From the NCBI GenBank assembly GCA_947170415.1, contig CAMVTN010000007.1:1-40937 (forward strand): DNA of 40,937 bases. The letters run 5' to 3'. The position numbers were made by a program, and so were the translations under genes. This document shows positions 33,283 through 40,937 of this stretch, one piece after another. Positions within the stretch are counted from its first letter, which is position 1. Each line of letters starts with the position of its first letter. Source of the DNA: an uncultured Lachnospiraceae bacterium. Lineage in GTDB: Bacteria > Bacillota > Clostridia > Lachnospirales > Lachnospiraceae. The notes beneath the pieces were generated by a model that was not told where the DNA came from, ran no database searches, and was given only the letters and a program-made list of their open reading frames with translations.

Positions 33283-34971
33283 ATGCAGCTTACAGGTGCA
33301 GAAATAATCGTAGAAGTATTAAAAGAAGAAGGTGTTGACACCGTTTTCGGTTACCCGGGTGGCTCGATACTGAATGTATATGATGCACTTTATAAACATT
33401 CGGATGAAATCCGCCACGTGCTCACAAGCCATGAGCAGGGCGCATCCCATGCAGCAGATGGATATGCAAGAGCAACCGGTAAAGTCGGTGTCTGTATGGC
33501 TACATCAGGTCCGGGTGCTACTAATCTCGTAACAGGAATAGCAACAGCATTCATGGATTCGGTGCCGATGGTAGCTATCACGGCAAACGTAAATCTGCCG
33601 CTTCTCGGAAAAGATACATTCCAGGAGGTGGATATTGCAGGTGTGACCATGCCTATAACAAAGCATGGTTACATCGTAAAGGATGTAAATAAACTCGCAG
33701 ATACTCTCAGAAGAGCCTTTGAAATAGCGCAGTCAGGACGTCCGGGACCTGTTTTGGTGGATGTCACAAAAGATGTGACAGCAAATAAGGCAGAATTTAA
33801 GCCTAAAAAGGCAGAGACAGCGAAGCGGTCTAATCGTTATACAGCAGAACAGCTGAAAGAAGCAGCGCATCTCATAAATATGGCAAAGAGACCTCTGATA
33901 TACCTCGGAGGAGGCGCAGTCCTTTCCGGAGCATCTGAGGAAGTAAAAGACTTCGCAGAGAAAATAAGCTGTCCTGTATGTGATACGCTTATGGGTAAGG
34001 GAGCTTTTGATCCTACAAATCCGCTCTATACAGGTATGATCGGTATGCACGGCACAAAGACAAGTAATAAGGCGGCGAGTGAGTGCGATCTGCTTATTGC
34101 GATGGGAGCGAGATTCTCTGACCGTGTAGTTGGTAATGCAAAGAAGTTTGCGTCACATGCAAAGATCCTTCACATCGACATAGACGCAGCGGAGATAAAT
34201 AAAAATATCCGTACAAGTGCCAGTCTTATAGGAGATCTGCGTCATGTACTTCGTGAGCTTACTCCGCTCGTTCATGAAAAGAAGAATACAGAGTGGAATG
34301 AGCACATAAATGAGCTTAAAAAGGAGTTCCCTCTTAGCTATGCAAAGGATCGTCTGACATGTCCTTTTGTGATCGAGGAACTTGACCGCGTGACCGGTTC
34401 AAAGGCGATCGTTACGACAGACGTTGGACAGCATCAGATGTGGACAGCTCAGTACTATCGTTTCAGAAAGCCGCGTCACTTCATCACCAGCGGCGGTCTC
34501 GGAACTATGGGATACGGTCTGGGAGCAGCTATCGGTGCAAAAGTCGGATGCCCTGAGGATATTGTCGTAAATATCGGCGGAGACGGATGTTTCCGTATGA
34601 ATATGAATGAGCTTGCTACTGCAAGTCGTTACAATATCCCTGTCATTGATATCGTTATTAATAATGATGTTCTGGGCATGGTGCGTCAGTGGCAGACACT
34701 TTTTTACGGTAAACGTTACTCACAGACTGTACTTACCGATAAGGTTGACTATTGCAAGGTGGCAGAGGGACTCGGATGTAAAGCGATCCGTGTCACAAAG
34801 AAAGAAGAAGTAGCTCCGGCTATTGAGGAAGCAATAGCTTACAACGGACCGGTTCTCATCGAATGTGTTATAGATAAAGATGATAGCGTATATCCCATGG
34901 TAGCGCCGGGGAAATCGATTTCCGAAGCTTTTGATGAGGCTGATCTCGCAAAGAAAAATGCTGAGAAATAA
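33283..34971 (+). CDS. ilvB: Acetolactate synthase, large (catalytic) subunit
   Basis: 562 residues. Thiamine diphosphate motifs: FGYPGGSILNVYDAL, the catalytic Glu in TSHEQGASHAADGYARATG, and the cofactor-binding NIGGDGCFRMNMNELAT through DIVINNDVLGMVRQWQ, which is the biosynthetic-type C-terminal signature rather than the catabolic AlsS type. It joins two pyruvates (or pyruvate and 2-ketobutyrate), the first shared step of valine and isoleucine synthesis. A CAGGAG ribosome site precedes the ATG. The regulatory subunit gene ilvN is not next to it, and neither is ilvC. Confidence 0.95.
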   Translation: MQLTGAEIIVEVLKEEGVDTVFGYPGGSILNVYDALYKHSDEIRHVLTSHEQGASHAADGYARATGKVGVCMATSGPGATNLVTGIATAFMDSVPMVAITANVNLPLLGKDTFQEVDIAGVTMPITKHGYIVKDVNKLADTLRRAFEIAQSGRPGPVLVDVTKDVTANKAEFKPKKAETAKRSNRYTAEQLKEAAHLINMAKRPLIYLGGGAVLSGASEEVKDFAEKISCPVCDTLMGKGAFDPTNPLYTGMIGMHGTKTSNKAASECDLLIAMGARFSDRVVGNAKKFASHAKILHIDIDAAEINKNIRTSASLIGDLRHVLRELTPLVHEKKNTEWNEHINELKKEFPLSYAKDRLTCPFVIEELDRVTGSKAIVTTDVGQHQMWTAQYYRFRKPRHFITSGGLGTMGYGLGAAIGAKVGCPEDIVVNIGGDGCFRMNMNELATASRYNIPVIDIVINNDVLGMVRQWQTLFYGKRYSQTVLTDKVDYCKVAEGLGCKAIRVTKKEEVAPAIEEAIAYNGPVLIECVIDKDDSVYPMVAPGKSISEAFDEADLAKKNAEK

Positions 34972-35011
34972 AAATCTAAACTTTAAAACACTAAAGCGAT
35001 AAAATTTTATG

Positions 35012-35040
35012 TTGATAAATTGTTCCGTGGGTGATACAGT
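35012..35040 (+). promoter_or_regulatory. Promoter of serC-serA
   Basis: -35 TTGATA (35012-35017), a spacer of 17, and -10 TACAGT (35035-35040) with an extended -10 TG at 35032-35033. It lies 96 bases before serC. Confidence 0.65.
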
Positions 35041-35056
35041 TAGTTTACTAGTCACA

Positions 35057-35098
35057 ATTGGTATTTAGCCAATGGGGGCTTTCGGTAATAAGCCGAAA
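35057..35098 (+). promoter_or_regulatory. serC leader with alternative hairpins
   Basis: Hairpin ATTGG/CCAAT (35057-35061, 35069-35073). Then come two mutually exclusive pairings: GGCTT (35077-35081) with AAGCC (35090-35094), or TTTCGG (35080-35085) with CCGAAA (35093-35098). This could be a switch or simply a partly self-complementary leader. Confidence 0.35.
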
Positions 35099-35100
35099 TT

Positions 35101-35139
35101 ATGAAAAAATCAAAGAGTAAGGAGACGGAAGAGCAATGA
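35101..35139 (+). CDS. Possible 12-codon leader peptide overlapping serC
   Basis: An ATG at 35101 opens a 12-codon frame (MKKSKSKETEEQ). Its TGA stop overlaps the serC ATG as ATGA. It has two Ser codons. No good ribosome site precedes it, and the serC ribosome site lies inside it, so it may be accidental. Confidence 0.2.
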   Translation: MKKSKSKETEEQ

Positions 35140-36218
35140 GCAGAGTTTATAATTTTTCCGCAGGTCCGGCAATGATGCCGGAAGAGGTTCTGAAGACATG
35201 TGCTGAAGAAATGTTGGATTATCATGGATCCGGACAGTCAGTCATGGAGATGAGTCATCGCTCAAAGTGGTTTGATGAGATCATCAAAACTGCGGAAAAG
35301 GACTTCAGGGAACTGGTCGGTGTACCGGACAACTACAAAGTTCTCTTCCTGCAGGGCGGTGCCTGGACACAGTTTTCAGCAATACCTATGAATCTTATGA
35401 AGAATAAGGTTGCTGATTATATCATTACCGGTCAGTGGGCAAAGAAAGCATGGCAGGAAGCTAAGAGATATGGTGATGCAAGGGCTATTGCTTCATCAGA
35501 GGACAAGACCTTTTCATATATCCCTGACTGTTCAGATCTTCCGATAAGTGATGATGCAGATTATGTATATATCTGCCAGAATAATACGATCTACGGAACA
35601 AAGTTCCCGGAACTTCCTAACACAAAGGGTAAGGATCTGGTAGCAGATGTTTCATCCATGTTCCTGTCAGAGCCCCACGACATCAGCAAGTATGCTGTTC
35701 TGTACGGTGGAGTTCAGAAGAATGTAGGACCTGCAGGTATGTCTATCGTTGTTGTTCGTGATGACCTCGTTACAGATGATGTACTTGAGGGCACACCTAC
35801 AATGCTGAAGTGGAAGACACAGGCAGATGCAGACAGCCTCTTTAATACACCTCCGTGCTACACTATCTACACTTGCGGACTTGTTTTCAAGTGGCTCAAG
35901 GAGCAGGGCGGTCTCGCAGCCATGAAGGCAAAGAACGAAGAGAAGGCAGCTATCCTTTACAACTTCCTTGATCAGTCACAGCTCTTTAAGGGAACAGTAG
36001 AGAAGGCATCTCGTTCTCTTATGAATGTACCTTTCGTAACAGGAAACGAAGAACTCGATAAGAAGTTTGTTGCTGAGTCCACAGAGGCTGGTTTTGTAAA
36101 CCTCAAGGGTCACAGAAGCGTAGGCGGAATGAGAGCTTCCATCTACAACGCTATGCCGAAGGAAGGCGTAGAGAAGCTTGTTGAGTTTATGGCTGATTTT
36201 GAGAAGAAAAACGGGTGA
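35136..36218 (+). CDS. serC: Phosphoserine aminotransferase
   Basis: 360 residues. N-terminal YNFSAGPAMMPEEVL and the PLP lysine in GGVQKNVGPAGM are diagnostic, as are HRSVGGMRASIYNAMP near the C-terminus and the overall length. It transaminates 3-phosphohydroxypyruvate with glutamate to phosphoserine, the second step of serine synthesis. AAGGAGACGGAAGAGC precedes the ATG. serA, the preceding step of the pathway, follows after 5 bases, so the two form an operon. serB is not present. Confidence 0.97.
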   Translation: MSRVYNFSAGPAMMPEEVLKTCAEEMLDYHGSGQSVMEMSHRSKWFDEIIKTAEKDFRELVGVPDNYKVLFLQGGAWTQFSAIPMNLMKNKVADYIITGQWAKKAWQEAKRYGDARAIASSEDKTFSYIPDCSDLPISDDADYVYICQNNTIYGTKFPELPNTKGKDLVADVSSMFLSEPHDISKYAVLYGGVQKNVGPAGMSIVVVRDDLVTDDVLEGTPTMLKWKTQADADSLFNTPPCYTIYTCGLVFKWLKEQGGLAAMKAKNEEKAAILYNFLDQSQLFKGTVEKASRSLMNVPFVTGNEELDKKFVAESTEAGFVNLKGHRSVGGMRASIYNAMPKEGVEKLVEFMADFEKKNG

Positions 36219-36223
36219 GAGAA

Positions 36224-37390
36224 ATGTTCAAATATCATACACTGAATCCTATTGCAAAGATCGGACTCGATAAATTTGGTGATGGATACGTTCATTGCGA
36301 CGATTTCAAGGATGCTGACTGCGTCCTTGTGCGTTCCGCAAAGATGCATGACATGGATCTGCCGGAGAACCTTCTGGCAGTTGCCCGTGCAGGTGCAGGC
36401 GTAAACAATATCCCTCTTGAGAAGTGCGCAGAAAAGGGTATTGTCGTATTCAATACTCCCGGAGCTAACGCAAACGGCGTAAAGGAACTTGTTATCGCAG
36501 GTATGCTCTACGCATCCCGTGGTATCGTTGATGGTATCAACTGGCTCAATTCAGAGGGAAAGAATGACCCGGATGTTGCGAAGGCAGCAGAAAAGCAGAA
36601 GAAGCAGTATGCCGGAACAGAGATCGCAGGTAAGAAGCTTGGCGTCATCGGACTCGGTGCCATCGGCGTTAAGGTTGCAAATGCAGCTGTAAATCTCGGC
36701 ATGGAAGTATATGGTTATGATCCTTATATCTCCGTTGATGCTGCATGGCATCTGTCAAGATCCATCAAGCACGTACTTAAGGTTGAGGAGATTTACGCAA
36801 ACTGTGATTATATCACCATCCATGTTCCGCTTCTTGATTCAACACGTCATATGATCAATGCAGAAGCTATCAAGCTTATGAAGGATACTGCAGTTATTCT
36901 GAACTTTGCTCGTGACGAGCTGGTTGATGAAGAGTCTGTAGTAGCTGCACTTAAGGTTGGAAAGCTCAGAAAGTATGTAAGTGACTTCCCGAATACTACA
37001 ACTGTAGGAGCAGAGGGATGTATCGTAACACCTCACCTCGGAGCATCCACAGAGGAGTCAGAGGATAACTGTGCAGTAATGGCAGTTAAGGAACTCCGTG
37101 AATATATGGAGAACGGAAACATAAAGAACTCCGTAAACTATCCTGCGATCGACCTTGGCGAAGCAGAGAGCGCAGCACGTGTCGTTATCTTCCACAAGAA
37201 TAAGGCAAACATGCTGACAAAGTTTACAGCAGCATTTGGTGATGCAGGCATAAATATCGCAAACCTTAATTCAAAGTCTAAGAAAGAATATGCGGTTGCA
37301 ATGTTCGATCTTGATGATCTGATCACAGATGAGGTGCTGGATAAGCTCAATGCTCTTGAGGACGTTTACAGAGTACGTGTGATAAAGTAA
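36224..37390 (+). CDS. serA: D-3-phosphoglycerate dehydrogenase
   Basis: 388 residues from the ATG at 36224. A GTG 9 bases upstream overlaps the serC stop and is possible. NAD-binding GVIGLGAIGVKVANA and the catalytic regions VARAGAGVNNIP, NFARDELVDEESV and TPHLGASTEES are present. A C-terminal ACT domain (~320-388, GINIANLNSKSKKEYAVAMF) suggests serine feedback. This is the short ACT-containing form, without the extra intervening domain of the longest PGDHs. It catalyses the first step of serine synthesis from 3-phosphoglycerate. Confidence 0.96.
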   Translation: MFKYHTLNPIAKIGLDKFGDGYVHCDDFKDADCVLVRSAKMHDMDLPENLLAVARAGAGVNNIPLEKCAEKGIVVFNTPGANANGVKELVIAGMLYASRGIVDGINWLNSEGKNDPDVAKAAEKQKKQYAGTEIAGKKLGVIGLGAIGVKVANAAVNLGMEVYGYDPYISVDAAWHLSRSIKHVLKVEEIYANCDYITIHVPLLDSTRHMINAEAIKLMKDTAVILNFARDELVDEESVVAALKVGKLRKYVSDFPNTTTVGAEGCIVTPHLGASTEESEDNCAVMAVKELREYMENGNIKNSVNYPAIDLGEAESAARVVIFHKNKANMLTKFTAAFGDAGINIANLNSKSKKEYAVAMFDLDDLITDEVLDKLNALEDVYRVRVIK

Positions 37391-37394
37391 GTGC

Positions 37395-37442
37395 GATAAA
37401 GTAAGTGTATGGCTTGACATACATGCTTTATCACATTAAAAT
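37395..37442 (+). promoter_or_regulatory. Promoter of the pheST operon within an inverted repeat
   Basis: -35 TTGACA (37414-37419, perfect), a spacer of 17, and -10 TAAAAT (37437-37442). An imperfect inverted repeat surrounds the -35 box: GATAAAG/CTTTATC (37395-37401, 37426-37432) and TGTATG/CATACA (37406-37411, 37418-37423). It might act as the serA terminator stem or as an operator. Confidence 0.75.
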
Positions 37443-37449
37443 AGTTCAG

Positions 37450-37722
37450 TACATATGGAAAAGGCATTGATGCATTTTAAGATACCGGAGATACCTGACC
37501 AGAGATGAAGGCCGTCGGCTGAGAGCTTTCACTTGATACGACCGGGAAAATATTCACATGCGGAGCTGCCGGAGGTGGTGTGTTTAAGACTGCTGACGGA
37601 CGTTACAGCGCGTTAAGCTGATAAGTGTTCCTGTGAATTTAGCTGTTTGTCAGCTTTCAGAATAGGAAAATAAGGGTGGTACCGCGGAAAGACTTCCGTC
37701 CCTTGCGGTATCGCCCTTTTTC
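37450..37722 (+). promoter_or_regulatory. T-box leader (tRNA-Phe sensing) upstream of pheS
   Basis: The conserved T-box sequence AGGGTGGTACCGCGG lies at 37673-37687. The competing terminator has its right arm at 37705-37718, followed by a T5 run to 37721. Upstream lie the long Stem I region with AGAGATGAAGG and GGCTGAGAG (from 37501) and further paired elements. A TTC at 37553-37555 (within AATATTCACATG) is the likely specifier codon for phenylalanine, fitting pheS; another TTC at 37528-37530 is less well placed. When uncharged tRNA-Phe binds, the antiterminator forms and pheS-pheT is transcribed. Confidence 0.93.
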
Positions 37723-37767
37723 TGTGCAAATCATTGTTTTAGCCCTAGGGAGGCTGGAAAGGAAATT

Positions 37768-38790
37768 ATGATCAAGGAAAAACTGGAAGAGATCAGAGAA
37801 AAAGCGCTCAGTCAGATTTCTGAGAGCGTGGATCTCAATCGTCTTAATGATGTAAGGGTAGAGGTTCTTGGTAAAAAGGGCTCACTTACTGCTGTATTAA
37901 AGGGAATGAAGGATGTTGCAGCTGAGGATCGTCCGAAGGTTGGACAGATGGTAAACGAGCTCCGTACAGAGATCGAAAAAGCCATGGAAGAAGCAAAGAC
38001 AAAGCTTGAGTCTGCTGCAAGAGAAGTACAGCTTGCATCTGAGACTATCGATGTAACACTTCCTGCAAAGGGTTCTGCGATCGGTCACCGTCATCCGAAT
38101 CAGATCGCACTGGAAGAGATGGAGAGGATCTTCATCGGACTTGGCTATGAAGTAGTAGAAGGACCGGAAGTCGAGAAGGATTACTACAACTTTGAAGCAC
38201 TGAACATCCCTGCAGATCATCCGGCAAAGGACGAGCAGGATACATTTTATATAAACGGAGAAATGCTTCTCCGTACACAGACAAGCGGTACTCAGGTTCA
38301 TGAGATGGAAAAGGGCAGGATCCCGATTCGTATGATCAGCCCGGGACGTGTATACCGTGCAGATGAAGTAGATGCTACACATTCACCGGTATTCCATCAG
38401 GTAGAGGGTCTTGTAATTGATGAAAATGTTTCTTTTGCGGATCTTAAAGGAACTCTTGCAGAGTTTGCGAAAGAGCTTTTCGGTGAGGATACAAAGGTAA
38501 AGTTCCGTCCTCATCACTTCCCGTTCACAGAGCCTTCTGCTGAGATGGACGTATCCTGCTTTAAGTGTGGCGGTAAGGGATGCCGTTTCTGTAAGGGAGA
38601 GGGTTGGATCGAGATCCTCGGCTGCGGTATGGTACATCCGCACGTACTGGAAATGAGCCACATTGATCCGCTGAAGTACAAGGGCTTCGCTTTTGGTGTA
38701 GGACTTGAGAGAATCGCACTTCTTAAGTATGAGATCGATGACATGCGTCTTATGTACGAGAACGATATCAGATTCTTAAAGCAGTTTTGA
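37768..38790 (+). CDS. pheS: Phenylalanyl-tRNA synthetase alpha subunit
   Basis: 340 residues. An N-terminal coiled coil (~1-90) for tRNA binding includes NDVRVEVLGKKGSLTAVLKGM. The class II catalytic core follows: GHRHPNQIALEEMERIF, LRTQTSGTQVHEME (motif 2 region), HPVFHQ-like SPVFHQVEGLVID, and motif 3 GFAFGVGLERIALLKYEIDDMR. It forms the alpha2beta2 enzyme with PheT and charges tRNA-Phe. A GGAAAGGAA ribosome site precedes the ATG. It is under T-box control. Confidence 0.97.
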   Translation: MIKEKLEEIREKALSQISESVDLNRLNDVRVEVLGKKGSLTAVLKGMKDVAAEDRPKVGQMVNELRTEIEKAMEEAKTKLESAAREVQLASETIDVTLPAKGSAIGHRHPNQIALEEMERIFIGLGYEVVEGPEVEKDYYNFEALNIPADHPAKDEQDTFYINGEMLLRTQTSGTQVHEMEKGRIPIRMISPGRVYRADEVDATHSPVFHQVEGLVIDENVSFADLKGTLAEFAKELFGEDTKVKFRPHHFPFTEPSAEMDVSCFKCGGKGCRFCKGEGWIEILGCGMVHPHVLEMSHIDPLKYKGFAFGVGLERIALLKYEIDDMRLMYENDIRFLKQF

Positions 38791-38854
38791 TAGGGCGGAT
38801 TAGTGAAAATTTTTCAGATATAAACCAGTGTTTATAGAGGAGATATAGACTGAG

Positions 38855-40937
38855 ATGAATACATCATTAAATTGGATCAAGAGGTATGTTCCGGATCTGG
38901 AATGTACAGATCAGGAATATACAGATAGAATGACCCTCACTGGAACAAAGGTTGAGGGTTTTGCGAAACTTGATAAGAATCTCTCCAAGATCGTAGTTGG
39001 TGAGATACTTTCCGTAGAGAAGCATCCTGATGCAGAAAAGCTCGTTGTGTGTCAGGTAAATGTAGGATCTGAGACAGTTCAGATCGTTACAGGTGCACCG
39101 AATGTACACGTTGGTGATAAGGGACAGAAGGTCATCGTAGTTCTTGATGGCGGAAAGGTAGCAGGCGGTCATGACGGCGGCGCTCTTCCGGAAGATGGTA
39201 TCGAGATCAAGGCAGGCAAGCTTCGCGGTGTGGATAGCTATGGTATGATGTGCTCTGTTGAGGAACTTGGTTCTTCCAGAGAAGTATTCCCCGATGCTCC
39301 GGAGAGCGGACTTTATTTCCTCTCTGACGATGCAGTTCCGGGAAGTGATGCGATCGAGCTCATGGGCCTTCACGACACTATCTTTGAGTACGAGATCACT
39401 TCAAACCGTGTTGACTGCTATGCGGTAATGGGTATCGCACGTGAGGCAGCAGCTACTTTCAATAAAAAGTTTGTTTATCCTGAAGTTCGTGAGACAGGTG
39501 CAGATGCAGCTGAGAGTTCTTCTGATTACATCAGCGTAGAAGTAGAGGACACAGACCTTTGCAGACGCTATACAGGACGTGTTGTAAAGAATGTAAAGAT
39601 CGGTGAGTCACCGGAGTGGATGAAGAAGTGCCTTCGCGCTGCAGGTATCCGTCCCATCAACAATATCGTAGATATCACAAACTTTGTAATGATGGAATAC
39701 GGTCAGCCTATGCATGCGTATGATCTGTCCACTATCGCAGGCGGAAAGATCGTAGTTCGTCGTGCTAAGGATGGTGAGAAGTTCACTACTCTTGACGGAC
39801 AGGAAAGAAATCTGGATCACGATGTTCTTATGATCTGTGATGGTGAGAAGGAAATCGGTATCGCAGGTATCATGGGCGGAGAAAATTCCATGATCACTGA
39901 GAATGTTACTGATATTCTTTTCGAGGCTGCTACATTTAACGGTCCGAATATCCGTAAGTCTTCAAAGCGTGTAGGTCTTCGTACAGATGCTTCCGGTATC
40001 TTTGAGAAGGGACTTGATCCGCACAATGCGCTCGATGCTATGAACCGCGCATGTACACTTGTTGAGGATCTGAATTGCGGTACAGTTCTTAAGGGTGTAG
40101 TAGATGTTCACACAGAGCTTCCTGAGAAAGTACGCATTAAGTTTGAGCCTGAGCGTATCAATCAGTATCTTGGCACAGATATTTCTAAGGAAGATATGCT
40201 TGAGTACTTCAACAGACTCGAAGTTGAGTATGACGAGAGCACAGGTGACCTTGTATGCCCGACATTCCGCCAGGATCTTCTCGGCTTTGCTGATTCCAGT
40301 GAGGAAGTTGCGAGATTCTTTGGTTATGAGAATATCCCGACAACTCTTCCTGCATCCAGCGCAAACAGCGGAAAGAAGACCTTCAAGATGCGTGTAGAGG
40401 ATGTTGCTCGTAACGTTGCTGAGTTCGCAGGCTATTCAGGCGCAATGGCATACTCTTTTGAGAGCCCGAAGGTATTTGATAAGCTCCTTCTTCCGGCAGA
40501 TGCTCCGGAGAGACAGGCTATAGCCATCAGCAATCCTCTTGGTGAGGACTTCTCTATCATGAGAACTTTGACACTTAATGGCATGCTTACAAGCCTCGCG
40601 ACAAACTACAACCGTAGAAATAAGGATGTTAAGCTCTATGAGATCGGAAACATCTATCTTCCGAAGGCTCTTCCGCTTAATGACTATCCGGATGAGCGTA
40701 CACAGCTGACACTTGGTTCTTATGGTGAGGGAGATTTCTACACACTTAAGGGCGTAGTAGAAGAGTTCCTTGGTAAGGTTGGAATGAAGCAGACCCCTTC
40801 CTATGATCCGAAGAGCGGAAAGACATTCCTGCATCCCGGACGTCAGGCAAATATCATCTATGATGGGCAGGTGATCGGTTTCATGGGTGAGGTACATCCG
40901 GCAGTTGCTGATAACTATTCTATCGGCGGCAGAGTAT
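38855..40937 (+). CDS. pheT: Phenylalanyl-tRNA synthetase beta subunit, C-terminus cut off
   Basis: The frame is open from the ATG at 38855 (MNTSLNWIKRYVPD) to the right edge, giving 694 full codons of an expected ~800. Domains in order: the N-terminal part; an EMAP-type tRNA-binding region (~40-150, with KHPDAEKLVVCQVNVG and IVTGAPNVHVGDK); the B3/B4 editing region (~210-380, including RPINNIVDITNFVMMEYGQP and the later GIMGGE); B5 (~410-480); and the start of the catalytic-like core, with YSFESPKVFDKL. The terminal anticodon-binding FDX-ACB domain lies beyond the window. An AGAGGAG site lies 12 bases upstream, somewhat far. It is co-transcribed with pheS (64-base gap). Confidence 0.95.
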   Translation, partial: MNTSLNWIKRYVPDLECTDQEYTDRMTLTGTKVEGFAKLDKNLSKIVVGEILSVEKHPDAEKLVVCQVNVGSETVQIVTGAPNVHVGDKGQKVIVVLDGGKVAGGHDGGALPEDGIEIKAGKLRGVDSYGMMCSVEELGSSREVFPDAPESGLYFLSDDAVPGSDAIELMGLHDTIFEYEITSNRVDCYAVMGIAREAAATFNKKFVYPEVRETGADAAESSSDYISVEVEDTDLCRRYTGRVVKNVKIGESPEWMKKCLRAAGIRPINNIVDITNFVMMEYGQPMHAYDLSTIAGGKIVVRRAKDGEKFTTLDGQERNLDHDVLMICDGEKEIGIAGIMGGENSMITENVTDILFEAATFNGPNIRKSSKRVGLRTDASGIFEKGLDPHNALDAMNRACTLVEDLNCGTVLKGVVDVHTELPEKVRIKFEPERINQYLGTDISKEDMLEYFNRLEVEYDESTGDLVCPTFRQDLLGFADSSEEVARFFGYENIPTTLPASSANSGKKTFKMRVEDVARNVAEFAGYSGAMAYSFESPKVFDKLLLPADAPERQAIAISNPLGEDFSIMRTLTLNGMLTSLATNYNRRNKDVKLYEIGNIYLPKALPLNDYPDERTQLTLGSYGEGDFYTLKGVVEEFLGKVGMKQTPSYDPKSGKTFLHPGRQANIIYDGQVIGFMGEVHPAVADNYSIGGRV

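Noticed and set aside
1-40937. CRISPR array, insertion sequence, prophage, tRNA or rRNA genes
   Set aside because: None of the repeat spacing, transposase motifs or structural RNA sequences were seen on reading both strands.

Overview
The window looks like a chromosomal segment from a member of the Clostridia, most likely the Lachnospiraceae. It has about 40-45% GC by eye, strong AGGAGG-type ribosome binding sites, a T-box leader on pheST, and clostridial-type gene sets such as a GldF-GldG fusion ABC exporter, PotABCD, a VanY-like carboxypeptidase and DUF5662. The genus is not identified. There is no phage, insertion sequence, CRISPR array, tRNA or rRNA in view.

Layout. 1-4.4 kb: the start of a sugar-type ABC binding lipoprotein (minus, cut by the left edge), an unrecognised 235-residue protein (minus) and a DUF3298-like lipoprotein (plus). 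4.5-8.3 kb: a three-gene exporter operon (ATPase, GldF-GldG fusion, DUF4340 protein) closed by a strong bidirectional terminator shared with a converging MATE efflux gene. 9.9-11.8 kb: an unusual membrane-anchored NlpC/P60 protein with cytoplasmic repeats and an Asp/Ser tail. 11.9-20 kb: gltX, a UvrD-type helicase, a GlgX-like GH13 protein without its catalytic residues, a TraX-like membrane protein, a DUF5662 protein, trpS and hypA, many overlapping by a few bases. 20.2-21.2 kb: a small unknown protein and a UPF0303 protein.

21.3-27.4 kb (minus): potA, potB and a fused potC-potD for polyamine uptake, a lactonase-type beta-propeller protein and aroC. 27.6-30.4 kb: a VanY-like carboxypeptidase, tgt and yajC. 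30.4-35 kb: leuB-ilvD-ilvB, for leucine, valine and isoleucine synthesis. 35-37.4 kb: serC-serA, for serine synthesis. 37.4 kb to the end: a T-box-controlled pheS-pheT operon, with pheT cut by the right edge.

Most of the window is housekeeping (three aminoacyl-tRNA synthetases, amino-acid synthesis, protein export). The parts most worth a second look are the inactive-looking GH13 protein and its coupled neighbours, the NlpC/P60 protein with GPQKHLG repeats, and the potC-potD junction, where two A6 tracts decide whether there are one or two proteins. The helicase also lacks a canonical start codon before its conserved N-terminus, and several predicted transcripts begin with a hairpin. All family assignments come from reading motifs; no database search was run.
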